41,746 nucleotides of DNA. It comes from Bergeyella porcorum. Lineage in GTDB: Bacteria; Bacteroidota; Bacteroidia; Flavobacteriales; Weeksellaceae. A program made the position numbers and the translations under genes. Positions 17,262-24,855 of the stretch are shown here, one piece after another. Positions within the stretch are counted from its first letter, which is position 1. Every line of letters starts with the position of its first letter. The DNA lies in assembly GCF_042427575.1 (NCBI RefSeq), contig NZ_JBHMFD010000010.1, positions 1 to 41,746 on the forward strand, read 5' to 3'. The notes beneath the pieces are model-generated. The model was not told the origin of the DNA, did no database searches, and saw only the letters and a program-made list of their open reading frames with translations.

Positions 17262-17482
17262 ATTCAATCTAAAAATTGTATTGAAGTTTTTTCAACGGAC
17301 AAAAATAAGATTTTTTTTATTACCGATTTCCTATTTATGATACTTTAACAAATTGAATTTTTTATCTCAAATTCAGTAAAATAAAATCACGGGCTTTGTG
17401 CTAATTGCTTTCCAATGGCGGAACTGAGAAACGATAGACAAAAGTAAAGAATCCTATAGATAAAACTAACGCTTTTTTTCAG

Positions 17483-17490
17483 TAGGTTTG
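17483..17490 (+). promoter_or_regulatory. -7 element for pirin-osmC
   Basis: TAGGTTTG matches TAnnTTTG, 37 bases before the pirin start codon. A clear TTG box at -33 is not seen. The rest of the gap from 17262 shows only the minus-strand TATTTTTG element at 17300-17307. Confidence 0.5.
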
Positions 17491-17527
17491 TACCGACTTA
17501 ATTATAATTTTAAACCCCACACAAAAT

Positions 17528-18421
17528 ATGTCAAACATTGGATTAATCATAGAAGAAAAAGCAGCGAATATTGGCAACTTTCTGGTAGGAAGGCTGTTGC
17601 CCTTTCGTGAAAAACGCACCGTAGGGCCGTTTATTTTCATAGACCATATGGGGCCCGCAGAGCTTTCTGCAATGGATAATTTAGAAGTTCCTCCACATCC
17701 ACACATTGGGCTTTCTACGCTCACCTACCTTTTAGAGGGGGCTATTTTTCACCGCGATAGCCTTGGAAACGCCTTGGAAATCACACCAGGAGCGGTCAAT
17801 TGGATGTCGGCAGGGAAAGGCGTAGTACATTCCGAACGAACGCCAGAGCGATTGCGAAATACCTCAAAAACACTTCACGGATTGCAAATTTGGGTGGCAA
17901 TGCCCAAAGATTTAGAAAACGGCGAACCTTTTTTTCATCATACCGATGCAGCGGATATCCCCGCTTGGAACGAAGGAAACACGCAGTTCAAACTCATTGC
18001 TGGTGAGGCTTTTGATAGAAAATCTCCTGTGCCCGTACACAGTCCGTTGTTTTTTGTGGAGATAAAATCTACCGAAAGAGCCGTGCTTAATATCGGGAAA
18101 CACCTCTATGGCGAAGTAGCGATGTATGTGTTGGAAGGCTCGGTAACCATCGAAGGGAATCATTACGAAACCAAACAACTTTTAGTAGCAAAAAACGCTG
18201 AGCTTTGTTCGTTTAAAATCGGAGAAAACACCACCGTTTATCTTTTTGGTGGAGAGCCTTTGCCTGAAGAACGCTTTATCTTTTGGAATTTTGTAAGTTC
18301 GGACAAAGAGAAATTAGAACAAGCCAAAAAGAATTGGCAAGAGCAAAATTACGATGCCTTTCCGAAAGTGCCAGGCGATGAAGAAGAATTTGTCCCACTG
18401 CCAAAACCATTTGGTAAATAA
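17528..18421 (+). CDS. Pirin-family bicupin protein
   Basis: A 297-residue iron-binding bicupin. All four metal ligands of pirin are visible at nearly the same numbers as in human pirin: His57 and His59 (PPHPHIG), His101 and Glu103 (HSERTPE). Bacterial pirins such as YhhW can have quercetin 2,3-dioxygenase activity; others act in stress responses and the true substrate is often unknown. The C-terminal pirin_C domain occupies about 165-270, with GEVAMYVLEGSVTIEG. An osmC-like gene follows 18 bases downstream, so both are probably one transcript from the TAGGTTTG promoter. Together with the AraC regulon next door they suggest a redox or electrophile-stress neighbourhood. Confidence 0.92.
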   Translation: MSNIGLIIEEKAANIGNFLVGRLLPFREKRTVGPFIFIDHMGPAELSAMDNLEVPPHPHIGLSTLTYLLEGAIFHRDSLGNALEITPGAVNWMSAGKGVVHSERTPERLRNTSKTLHGLQIWVAMPKDLENGEPFFHHTDAADIPAWNEGNTQFKLIAGEAFDRKSPVPVHSPLFFVEIKSTERAVLNIGKHLYGEVAMYVLEGSVTIEGNHYETKQLLVAKNAELCSFKIGENTTVYLFGGEPLPEERFIFWNFVSSDKEKLEQAKKNWQEQNYDAFPKVPGDEEEFVPLPKPFGK

Positions 18422-18439
18422 AAAGAAAGAATACAGAAT

Positions 18440-18841
18440 ATGGCAAAAGTTAGCGTAAAAGCAGAATTATCTGGCGAGAAATTTCTTACCAAAGTAACAG
18501 CAGGAAATCACACCATCTATACCGACGAACCCATAGACAAAGGTGGAGAAGACAAGGGAGTGAATCCATTAGAACTACTAGCTTCCTCATTGGCAACCTG
18601 CACCGCAGCAACATTGAAGATGTATGTAGAATTGAAACAATGGAAAGTCCCAACCATTGATGTAGAGGTAATTTTGGAAAACAACAACAAATCAGGAGAA
18701 GCACTATTTGAAAGAAGCATTTCTTTTGGCGATACAAACCTCACCGAAGACCAACAAAAACGCTTACTTTCTATAGCCGAACGCTGTCCTATACACAAAC
18801 TACTCCACGGGAAAATAGAGGTGATAACCGAGATTTTGTAA
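18440..18841 (+). CDS. OsmC/Ohr-family peroxiredoxin-like protein
   Basis: A 133-residue protein of the OsmC superfamily, thiol-dependent peroxidases that reduce organic or fatty-acid hydroperoxides as domain-swapped dimers. Both reactive cysteines are visible: Cys54 in ASSLATCTAATLKMY and Cys116 in SIAERCPIHKLL. The VNPLELLASS block is typical of the YhfA/OsmC branch rather than Ohr proper. It is cytoplasmic, with no signal peptide. It lies 18 bases after the pirin gene and is very probably co-transcribed. It converges on the araC gene with a 51-base gap and no obvious hairpin between them. Confidence 0.9.
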   Translation: MAKVSVKAELSGEKFLTKVTAGNHTIYTDEPIDKGGEDKGVNPLELLASSLATCTAATLKMYVELKQWKVPTIDVEVILENNNKSGEALFERSISFGDTNLTEDQQKRLLSIAERCPIHKLLHGKIEVITEIL

Positions 18842-18892
18842 AAAAGTAATGTTTCTCTAAAATAAAGAATTATTATCAAGTATTTCAGTTTA

Positions 18893-19717
18893 TTATAAGT
18901 CTTTATACAACTCCCGAAACTCGGTGGGCGACATTCCCAAAACCCGCTGTACATATCGGCTGAAATACGAAACCGAAGAAAAATTCATCATCTCGGCAAT
19001 TTGCGTTAGGGAATATTGTTGTGAGCGAATCAACTCTATGATTTTCACCGTTGTGTAGCGTTCTATCCAATATTGAGCAGGCAGTCCGCTAACCTCCACC
19101 GCTATTTTGGAGAGGTATTTTGGCGTTACAGAAAGTTTTGAAGCATAGTAGCTTACCTCTCGTTGTGCCATATAGGTTTCGTTTTCCAGAAGGGCAATAA
19201 ACTGTTTCAGAATCAAAGATTTGCGTTCGGAAATTTCATTTTTCCGATAGATGCGGTAATGAGCATCATAAATATCCAGAAAAAAAGCCTTTGCCAACAG
19301 CCCGATGAGTTCGCTGTGAAAATGGTGAGTGGTGTCGTTTAATCTGTTTTTAATCAGGAGTATGTCCTCTTTGAGGATTTTGATTTCCGCTTCGTTGAGG
19401 GACATTATAGGGTTTTCAAACAAAGCCATTACGCCAACCACATCGTAGTTGTTTTCGGGGCGGTGGTTGCGAATAAAAACCTGCGAAATAAACAGGGCAA
19501 CAACCTTGAAATCTGCCGAAAACCGAAAATCAGACATCAGATGTCCGTTGGGAAAAACCATAAAGTCGCCCGCTTTTATCTCGAAGCGTTTCCCTGCCAG
19601 CAGAAAACTTCCACTGCCAGCCTCGCAAAGGGCGTGAGCGGTGAAATCCTCACGATGCGTGGTGAAAAAGTCCAATTGGGTAGAAAATACAATATGCTCT
19701 AATGGATTGAGTAACAT
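18893..19717 (-). CDS. AraC-family transcriptional regulator
   Basis: A 274-residue regulator with an N-terminal cupin-like ligand domain (about 15-130; GSFLLAGKRFEIKAGDFMVFPNGH is typical) and a C-terminal AraC/XylS double helix-turn-helix (about 170-274; SLTQIAEMMNFSSVSYFSRYVQRVLGMSPTEFRE). It is divergent from the NTF2 / aldo-keto reductase operon. The shared gap contains a direct-repeat box (two TGAAAC-like half-sites 21 bases apart), as expected for an AraC dimer. The same box occurs before two other units in the window, so this protein is the best candidate activator. E. coli YqhC, which controls yqhD-dkgA in response to aldehydes, is a functional parallel by inference. Confidence 0.88.
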   Translation of the reverse strand: MLLNPLEHIVFSTQLDFFTTHREDFTAHALCEAGSGSFLLAGKRFEIKAGDFMVFPNGHLMSDFRFSADFKVVALFISQVFIRNHRPENNYDVVGVMALFENPIMSLNEAEIKILKEDILLIKNRLNDTTHHFHSELIGLLAKAFFLDIYDAHYRIYRKNEISERKSLILKQFIALLENETYMAQREVSYYASKLSVTPKYLSKIAVEVSGLPAQYWIERYTTVKIIELIRSQQYSLTQIAEMMNFSSVSYFSRYVQRVLGMSPTEFRELYKDL

Positions 19718-19744
19718 AAGGTTTTAATGTTGTTGTTGGAAAAA

Positions 19745-19752
19745 CAAAGGTA
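19745..19752 (-). promoter_or_regulatory. -7 element of the araC gene
   Basis: Read on the minus strand this is TACCTTTG, 28-35 bases before the araC start codon. The direct-repeat box lies just upstream, so the two divergent promoters share it. Confidence 0.6.
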
Positions 19753-19779
19753 GTTGTTTTTTTTGACAAAGGCAAAAAG

Positions 19780-19835
19780 TGAAACTTTCGGCTCCTTTTG
19801 GGAAACAGCATTTTCTAATTATCGGCATACCTTTG
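19780..19835 (+). promoter_or_regulatory. Operator-promoter module, copy A
   Basis: Half-site TGAAAC (19780-19785), core TTTCGGCTCCTTTTG, second half-site GGAAAC (19801-19806), then TACCTTTG at 19828-19835. Half-sites are 21 bases apart (two helical turns), and the second is 27 bases before the -7 element. The layout is identical in copies B and C. It probably binds the adjacent AraC regulator as a dimer and activates the downstream operon. Confidence 0.82.
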
Positions 19836-19886
19836 CAGAAAATAGTTACCAATAAGCAATTAATAGATTAGTATCAAATACAGAAT

Positions 19887-20333
19887 ATGAAACCAATCTT
19901 ATCAATCGTTTTTGCAATATATTCATTAGCAATATGTTCGGCTCAAACTAAAACATACAATACGACCGATATGGAAAAAGAAATTTTAAATCTTTCCGAA
20001 AAAATATGGAAAGCAATGCAATCCGAAGATTTTGAAACAATGACCACAAACATTGCTCCCGAAGCCTTTTTTGTGCATATGGGAGCTACCTTAACACGTA
20101 ATGAGGAGATAGATGTTTTACGACGCAGAGGTATCGTTTTGAAGGCGTTGGAAATGCAGGAAAAGTCCGTCAGAATCATTGGAACAACAGCTGTGGTGCT
20201 TTCCAAAATCCGCCTGACGGCAGTCGTGGGAGGCAATGAGGTTACCAATCCGTTTGTAGTTACCGAGACCTACTCCCAATGGAACGGAAAGTGGCTTTTG
20301 GCTTCGTTTGCCTACACAAGGATAGTGTATTGA
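19887..20333 (+). CDS. Exported NTF2-like (DUF4440/SnoaL-type) protein
   Basis: A 148-residue protein with a signal peptide (about 1-19, ending AICSAQ) and an NTF2-like cone fold: helix LSEKIWKAMQSEDFETM, then strands ending in YSQWNGKWLLASFAYT, typical of DUF4440/SnoaL-like proteins. Some relatives are small-molecule isomerases or hydrolases and others only bind ligands; no catalytic set can be assigned here. It is the first gene behind operator copy A, with an aldo-keto reductase 29 bases downstream. Being periplasmic while the next enzyme is cytoplasmic, it may bind or process a compound before uptake. Confidence 0.8.
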   Translation: MKPILSIVFAIYSLAICSAQTKTYNTTDMEKEILNLSEKIWKAMQSEDFETMTTNIAPEAFFVHMGATLTRNEEIDVLRRRGIVLKALEMQEKSVRIIGTTAVVLSKIRLTAVVGGNEVTNPFVVTETYSQWNGKWLLASFAYTRIVY

Positions 20334-20362
20334 GACACATTATAATAACACCATAAAATAAA

Positions 20363-21352
20363 ATGCAAGAAATGAAAACAAGAAAATTAGGACAGTTACA
20401 AGTATCCGAAATCGGATTGGGTTGTATGGGAATGTCGATGGCTTATGGCGATGCAGGCGACCCCAAGGAGATGACCAAAGTAATTCATAAGGCAGTGGAG
20501 CAAGGTGTTACGCTCTTTGATACGGCAGAGATTTACGGACCTTTTACCAACGAGGAGTTGGTAGGCAAAGCTCTTGCTCCGTTTCGTAAAAAGGTGGTAA
20601 TTGCTACCAAATTCGGTTTTAAGTTTGAAGGCGACAGGGTGGCGGGGTTGTGCAGTCGTCCCGAAAATATCCGTAAGGCGGTGGAAGGTTCGCTCAAACG
20701 CTTGGAAACGGATTACATAGACCTTTTGTATCAGCATCGGGTGGACCCCGAAGTGCCGATTGAAGAGGTGGCGGGTACGGTGAAAGAGTTGATTGCCGAA
20801 GGCAAAGTACTGTATTTCGGCTTGTCGGAGGCGGGAGTGGAGATTATCCGCCGTGCCAATGCCGTACAGCCTGTATCGGCGTTGCAGAGTGAATATTCGC
20901 TTTGGTGGCGAGAGCCCGAAGCCGAAATATTGCCTTTGCTCAAAGAGTTGGGTATCGGGTTTGTGCCGTTCAGTCCATTGGGAAAGGGATTTTTGACAGG
21001 TACAATCGACCCCGAAAAGCTTTTCCCCGCCAATGACTTCCGTAGTACTGTACCGCGGTTTCAAAAAGAGGCGATGGAAGCCAATCAGGTTTTGGTGGAG
21101 CTGCTACGCCGTTTGGCATCGCAAAAGGAGGCTACTCCCGCACAGCTTGCCTTGGCGTGGGTGTTGCATCAGGGCGAAAACATCGTACCTATACCCGGTA
21201 CACGCCACATCGGACGACTTACCGAAAACAACGGAGTCACCGACATTCGTTTCGCGTCGGAAGAGCTTTCGCAGATACGGGAAGCCTTGCAATCCATTCA
21301 AATCGTGGGACATCGATACAACGAAGCAAGCCAAAAGATGATAAATAGATAA
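20363..21352 (+). CDS. Aldo/keto reductase (AKR13/YhdN-like)
   Basis: An NADPH-dependent TIM-barrel reductase of carbonyl compounds, cytoplasmic, 329 residues. The catalytic tetrad is complete: Asp53, Tyr58 (LFDTAEIYGP), Lys83 (ATKFGF) and His125 (LLYQHRVD). The phosphate-binding end IPIPGTRH-like segment (VPIPGTRHIGRLTENN) is present near 280. An alternative ATG nine bases downstream (MKTRKLGQLQ) is equally plausible as start. It lies in the operon NTF2 - AKR - secreted hydrolase behind operator copy A. GC content is notably high (35 of 60 bases at 20641-20700), unlike the flanks, which hints at acquisition. Confidence 0.93.
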   Translation: MQEMKTRKLGQLQVSEIGLGCMGMSMAYGDAGDPKEMTKVIHKAVEQGVTLFDTAEIYGPFTNEELVGKALAPFRKKVVIATKFGFKFEGDRVAGLCSRPENIRKAVEGSLKRLETDYIDLLYQHRVDPEVPIEEVAGTVKELIAEGKVLYFGLSEAGVEIIRRANAVQPVSALQSEYSLWWREPEAEILPLLKELGIGFVPFSPLGKGFLTGTIDPEKLFPANDFRSTVPRFQKEAMEANQVLVELLRRLASQKEATPAQLALAWVLHQGENIVPIPGTRHIGRLTENNGVTDIRFASEELSQIREALQSIQIVGHRYNEASQKMINR

Positions 21353-21361
21353 TTACGGAAA

Positions 21362-22414
21362 ATGAAAAAAATATTTTTAATACTATTAAGTTTTATAACA
21401 ATGAGTATCTCGGCACAGAAACAAAGCAACGACAATCCCTTTGGTTTGGTCTATCAAGGGGCTATTACAAAAAATGAAAAAGGGCAAGTGAACATAACTC
21501 CCGTAACCTATAAGCACAGCGGACTAACCATTGTTGCCAATGTCTATACGCCTGCCGATTTCGACCCTAAAAAGAAATATCCAGCCATCGTGGTAGCACA
21601 CCCCAACGGTGGAGTTAAGGAACAAGTAGCAGGACTTTACGCCCAACTTTTGGCACAGCAAGGCTACATTACCATTGCTGCCGATGCGGCTTATCAGGGT
21701 GCAAGTAGCGGCGAACCGCGTAATACGGACAAGCCCGATAATCGTATTGAAGACATTTACGCGATGGCAGATTTCATTTCGGAATACAAAGGTGTTGATG
21801 CCAACCGCATCGGGGCACTCGGTATTTGTGGTGGTGGAGGCTACACGATTAAAGCGGTGCAAACCGATAAGCGTTTCAAAGCAGTGGCAACTGTAAGTAT
21901 GTTCAATTCGGGGTTGGTACGCCGCAATGGTTTTCACGATGCACAACTATCAACCATTCAGGAGCGACTGCAATTGGCTTCCGATGCCAGAGCCAAACGC
22001 ATTGCTACGGGCGAAATAGAATATACGGGAAGCAAGGCTACCAAACTTTCAAAGGAAGAATTGGCAAAAATTCCTACCGATCTTTACCGACAAGGAATGG
22101 AATATTACGGCGATACACACGCTCACCCCAATTCTACTTTTCAATATACGACCGAAAGTTTGCTGTATCTGATGAATTTTGATGTTAATACCAATGTCGA
22201 TTTAATCACGCAACCGCTTTTGATGATTTCGGGCGAAAAATCCGATACGCATTATATGACCCAAGCCGTTTTTGACAACGCAACGGGAACATCTGATAAA
22301 GAGCTGTTTATCGTAAAGGGAGCAACCCATATCGAAACCTATTGGAAGCCCGAATATGTAAAGCAAATTGCAGAGAAACTGACAGATTTTTTCGGAAAGA
22401 ATCTGCACAGATAA
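21362..22414 (+). CDS. Exported dienelactone-hydrolase-like alpha/beta hydrolase
   Basis: A 350-residue alpha/beta hydrolase with a signal peptide (about 1-18, SISAQ). The nucleophile elbow is GICGGGG with Cys156, the cysteine variant typical of dienelactone hydrolases. A likely acid lies in the SGEKSD stretch and the likely His in GATHIETY near the C-terminus. Dienelactone hydrolases open lactone rings in aromatic degradation, but many exported relatives have unknown substrates. It is last in its operon, 9 bases after the aldo-keto reductase, followed by a terminator. The gene at 23883 is a paralogue with the same opening pattern (NxTPVT, GGVKEQ / GSVKEQ, LYAQxLA), suggesting local duplication. 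Confidence 0.87.
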   Translation: MKKIFLILLSFITMSISAQKQSNDNPFGLVYQGAITKNEKGQVNITPVTYKHSGLTIVANVYTPADFDPKKKYPAIVVAHPNGGVKEQVAGLYAQLLAQQGYITIAADAAYQGASSGEPRNTDKPDNRIEDIYAMADFISEYKGVDANRIGALGICGGGGYTIKAVQTDKRFKAVATVSMFNSGLVRRNGFHDAQLSTIQERLQLASDARAKRIATGEIEYTGSKATKLSKEELAKIPTDLYRQGMEYYGDTHAHPNSTFQYTTESLLYLMNFDVNTNVDLITQPLLMISGEKSDTHYMTQAVFDNATGTSDKELFIVKGATHIETYWKPEYVKQIAEKLTDFFGKNLHR

Positions 22415-22480
22415 ACAAAGTGGAATATGATACATTAAAGGGGCGTACCGTAAGGGAGTATCGCATACTTCCTCTTTCCC

Positions 22481-22517
22481 AAAAAAGCGGAAGTCTTCTC
22501 GGTTTTCGCTTTTTTTA
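22481..22517 (+). terminator. Terminator of the NTF2-AKR-hydrolase operon
   Basis: AAAAAAGCGGAAG (22481-22493) pairs with TTTTCGCTTTTTT (22503-22515) using two G-U pairs, followed by T. It lies just upstream of operator copy B, and the same terminator-then-operator arrangement recurs at 31791. Confidence 0.8.
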
Positions 22518-22539
22518 TCTTTTAGAAAAAGGCAAAAAG

Positions 22540-22595
22540 TGAAACTTTCGGCTCCTTTTGTGAAACAATCGGTAAGAATGATTGCCATACCTTTG
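22540..22595 (+). promoter_or_regulatory. Operator-promoter module, copy B
   Basis: Half-sites TGAAAC at 22540-22545 and 22561-22566 (21 bases apart) with core TTTCGGCTCCTTTTG, then TACCTTTG at 22588-22595, 27 bases after the second half-site start. The core is identical to copy C and differs from copy A by one base. It drives the 22623-25950 operon. Confidence 0.85.
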
Positions 22596-22622
22596 CGGTA
22601 GTAAACAATAAAATCTAAAAGA

Positions 22623-23705
22623 ATGAATAGAAATTTGATACTAAGCATTGCTTTTGCAGGAAGTTTGTTCTTTCAGGCAGAAGCCCAAACGAAAAAACAA
22701 AAACCTTTGACCATCGAAAAACAGACCTCTTTTGCCGTTGGTGGTACAAAAATTCAGCGTCAGGGAACTTTCAACAATAAAACGTTCAAAGGTTGGGCGG
22801 AGGTTGATGAAACGGGACAAACGCTACACTCCGACCACGCTTGGGTAGATTACCAAAAGCCTACCAATGCCAAACAACACGCGATGATTTACATTCACGG
22901 TTATGGCGGTTCGGGGACAACTTGGACATCGACTCCCGACGGGCGTGAGGGCTTCGCTACGCTAATGCTTCGCAAGGGTTATCCGTCGTATGTGATGGAT
23001 TTGCCGGGGCGTGGGCAGGCAGGCAAAACATCGAAAGAAATCACCATTAGCCCCCAAGCCAACGAGCAATTTTGGTTTGAGATATGGCGTATGGGCGACT
23101 ATCCGTCCTACAACAAAGGCGTACAGTTCCCGACCGATTCGGAGGCTTTTTCGCAATTTTTCAGAACAATGACTCCCGATTTGAGCGGTGGCAATTTCCA
23201 AAACGATGTAGCCACCATTGTAACACTTGCCAATAAAGCAGGGAAAAATATTTTGGTAACGCACTCGGCAGGTGGTGTGTCGGGGTGGTTGGCAGCTGCC
23301 GCTAACAACCAAACCAAAGCTGTGGTAGCGTATGAACCCGGAGCATTCATCTTCCCCGAAAACGAAATGCCCGAACCTATCAACGGACTTACGGGAGGTT
23401 CGACAGGAGTCCCCGTTCCACTCGAAACCTTCAAGAAACTGGCTGAAAAACCGATAGTTCTCTACTTTGGCGACTATATCCCCGAAGAGGTTACCGACCG
23501 ATTGGGCAACGAAAACTGGCGTGTTCGCCTTCAAATGGGGCGTAAGTTTGTGGAAGCCATTAACCGACACGGTGGCAAAGCAACCCTCGTGGAGCTACCC
23601 AAATTGGGAATCTATGGCAACACGCATTTCTTGATGAGTGAAAAGAATAACGATGTTCTTGCTGATTTGCTCGCTAAGTGGTTGAAAGAAAATAAATTGA
23701 ATTAA
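22623..23705 (+). CDS. Exported alpha/beta-fold hydrolase (serine type)
   Basis: A 360-residue secreted hydrolase with a signal peptide (about 1-21, FFQAEAQ). The oxyanion-hole motif HGYGGSG is at 92-98, the nucleophile elbow THSAGG contains Ser215, and a C-terminal His lies in GNTHFLM. Unlike the two dienelactone-hydrolase-like neighbours it uses Ser, not Cys. The family includes esterases and lactonases; the substrate is not predictable. It is first in the operon behind operator copy B. The gap to the next gene (23706-23882) holds a structured dispersed repeat, so coupling to downstream genes could be partial. Confidence 0.87.
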   Translation: MNRNLILSIAFAGSLFFQAEAQTKKQKPLTIEKQTSFAVGGTKIQRQGTFNNKTFKGWAEVDETGQTLHSDHAWVDYQKPTNAKQHAMIYIHGYGGSGTTWTSTPDGREGFATLMLRKGYPSYVMDLPGRGQAGKTSKEITISPQANEQFWFEIWRMGDYPSYNKGVQFPTDSEAFSQFFRTMTPDLSGGNFQNDVATIVTLANKAGKNILVTHSAGGVSGWLAAAANNQTKAVVAYEPGAFIFPENEMPEPINGLTGGSTGVPVPLETFKKLAEKPIVLYFGDYIPEEVTDRLGNENWRVRLQMGRKFVEAINRHGGKATLVELPKLGIYGNTHFLMSEKNNDVLADLLAKWLKENKLN

Positions 23706-23743
23706 TAACACTGTTTTGTTTTCTGAAAACAATTTTGGCGGTA

Positions 23744-23838
23744 TCACCTTGCGTGAAGGATGGAAGCGGCTACCCCACAGCGAAGTGCAACGGAGCGAGG
23801 AGTAATAGCGAACAGCCCGACCCGATAGGGGCACGCCC
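23744..23838. repeat. Dispersed palindromic-ended repeat inside an operon
   Basis: A GC-rich ~95-base block between two hydrolase genes. It begins near CCTTGCGTGAAGGATGGAAG and ends AGCCCGACCCGATAGGGGCA CGCCC. GCGTG near the left end pairs with CACGC near the right end. I recognise this sequence type as an intergenic repeat common in Chryseobacterium-like genomes; the function is unknown. Its base composition contrasts with the AT-rich sequence on either side. Confidence 0.6.
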
Positions 23839-23882
23839 AAAAAATAATATAAAAAAATCGAAAACACACAAATAATAAGCAA

Positions 23883-24854
23883 ATGAAAAATTTCACCAAA
23901 CAGCTAAAAATGTTTTTTTGTTTTCTGATTTTAGGAATAAATAGTATCTATGCGATGAATACAAACGATAAAATAGCACAAGCACCTATGGAACAAGTGA
24001 ATGTAACTCCTGTAACTTTTAAAAATAAAGTTTCGGGATTTACCTTAGCGGGAATTATCTACACGCCTGTAAAAATGAATCCGAAAGCGAAGTTGCCCGC
24101 CATTGTGGTGCAAGGACCTATGGGTAGCGTGAAAGAACAGACCCAAAGTCTATATGCTCAAATATTGGCTTCAAAAGGGTATATTACAATGGTTTATGAT
24201 TATTCTTATTTGGGTTCAAGTCAAGGACTTCCGAGAGGTTATGAAGACCCCGAAGTGAAGGCTACTGATATAGAAAGTGCGGTGGATTTTATTCTGCAAT
24301 ATCCCAATGTGGATAGAAGCAAAATAGCAGCGGTTGGTATCTGTGGTTCGGGAGCCTATCTTCCGTATGCGATTACAAAAATGAAATCTAACATTTTAAA
24401 AGCGGTAGTTTCTGTTAATCCATTTGAAATTATCCATACAATACAAACCAAATCTGAAGCGGAACTACTGAAAGATAAAGCATTGTATGAGGAAAAAGGC
24501 ATTGCAACCCGCATCAATCTGATTGAAGAAGGTTCGGAAGGAGCAGTATATTATTACAACTACAAGCGTGGGGCGAGTGTGCATTGGGTGCCGTTTGTTA
24601 CTTGGTCAGAGCTTTCTTGGCGAAAGTTTTTCCCTGCCGAAGAAGTGAAAAAACTCACTACACCTTATTTGGTGGTTGCTGGGGAAAATGCTTTTACTCG
24701 CGAAGGAGCAGAAAAGATGTTTAGAAACACCAAAACCACAGATAAAGAATTGTTTATCGTACCGAAAGCCAAGCATTTTGATATGTATGATAAGGAAGAG
24801 TATGTGTCGGTAATTATTCCAAAAATTGTAGAATTTATAGAAAAGCGGTTTTAA
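23883..24854 (+). CDS. Exported dienelactone-hydrolase-like alpha/beta hydrolase (paralogue)
   Basis: A 323-residue alpha/beta hydrolase with an N-terminal export signal (about 1-24). The nucleophile elbow GICGSGAY contains Cys154, and the C-terminal PKAKHFDMYD segment supplies a candidate His. It resembles the protein at 21362-22414 throughout its N-terminal half, with shared NVTPVTF / NITPVTY, GxVKEQ and LYAQ motifs, so the two are probably duplicates that diverged. It is followed after one base by the cupin-CMD gene, indicating translational coupling. The operon is driven from operator copy B. The substrate is unknown; lactone or enol-lactone hydrolysis is a family-based guess. Confidence 0.85.
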   Translation: MKNFTKQLKMFFCFLILGINSIYAMNTNDKIAQAPMEQVNVTPVTFKNKVSGFTLAGIIYTPVKMNPKAKLPAIVVQGPMGSVKEQTQSLYAQILASKGYITMVYDYSYLGSSQGLPRGYEDPEVKATDIESAVDFILQYPNVDRSKIAAVGICGSGAYLPYAITKMKSNILKAVVSVNPFEIIHTIQTKSEAELLKDKALYEEKGIATRINLIEEGSEGAVYYYNYKRGASVHWVPFVTWSELSWRKFFPAEEVKKLTTPYLVVAGENAFTREGAEKMFRNTKTTDKELFIVPKAKHFDMYDKEEYVSVIIPKIVEFIEKRF

Positions 24855-24855
24855 T

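Noticed and set aside
22202..22648. Minus-strand 148-codon open frame across an operon junction
   Set aside because: It overlaps a real gene, a terminator and an operator, and looks like an antisense shadow.
23595..23882. Minus-strand 95-codon open frame over the dispersed repeat
   Set aside because: It overlaps the hydrolase end and the repeat; composition is not protein-like.
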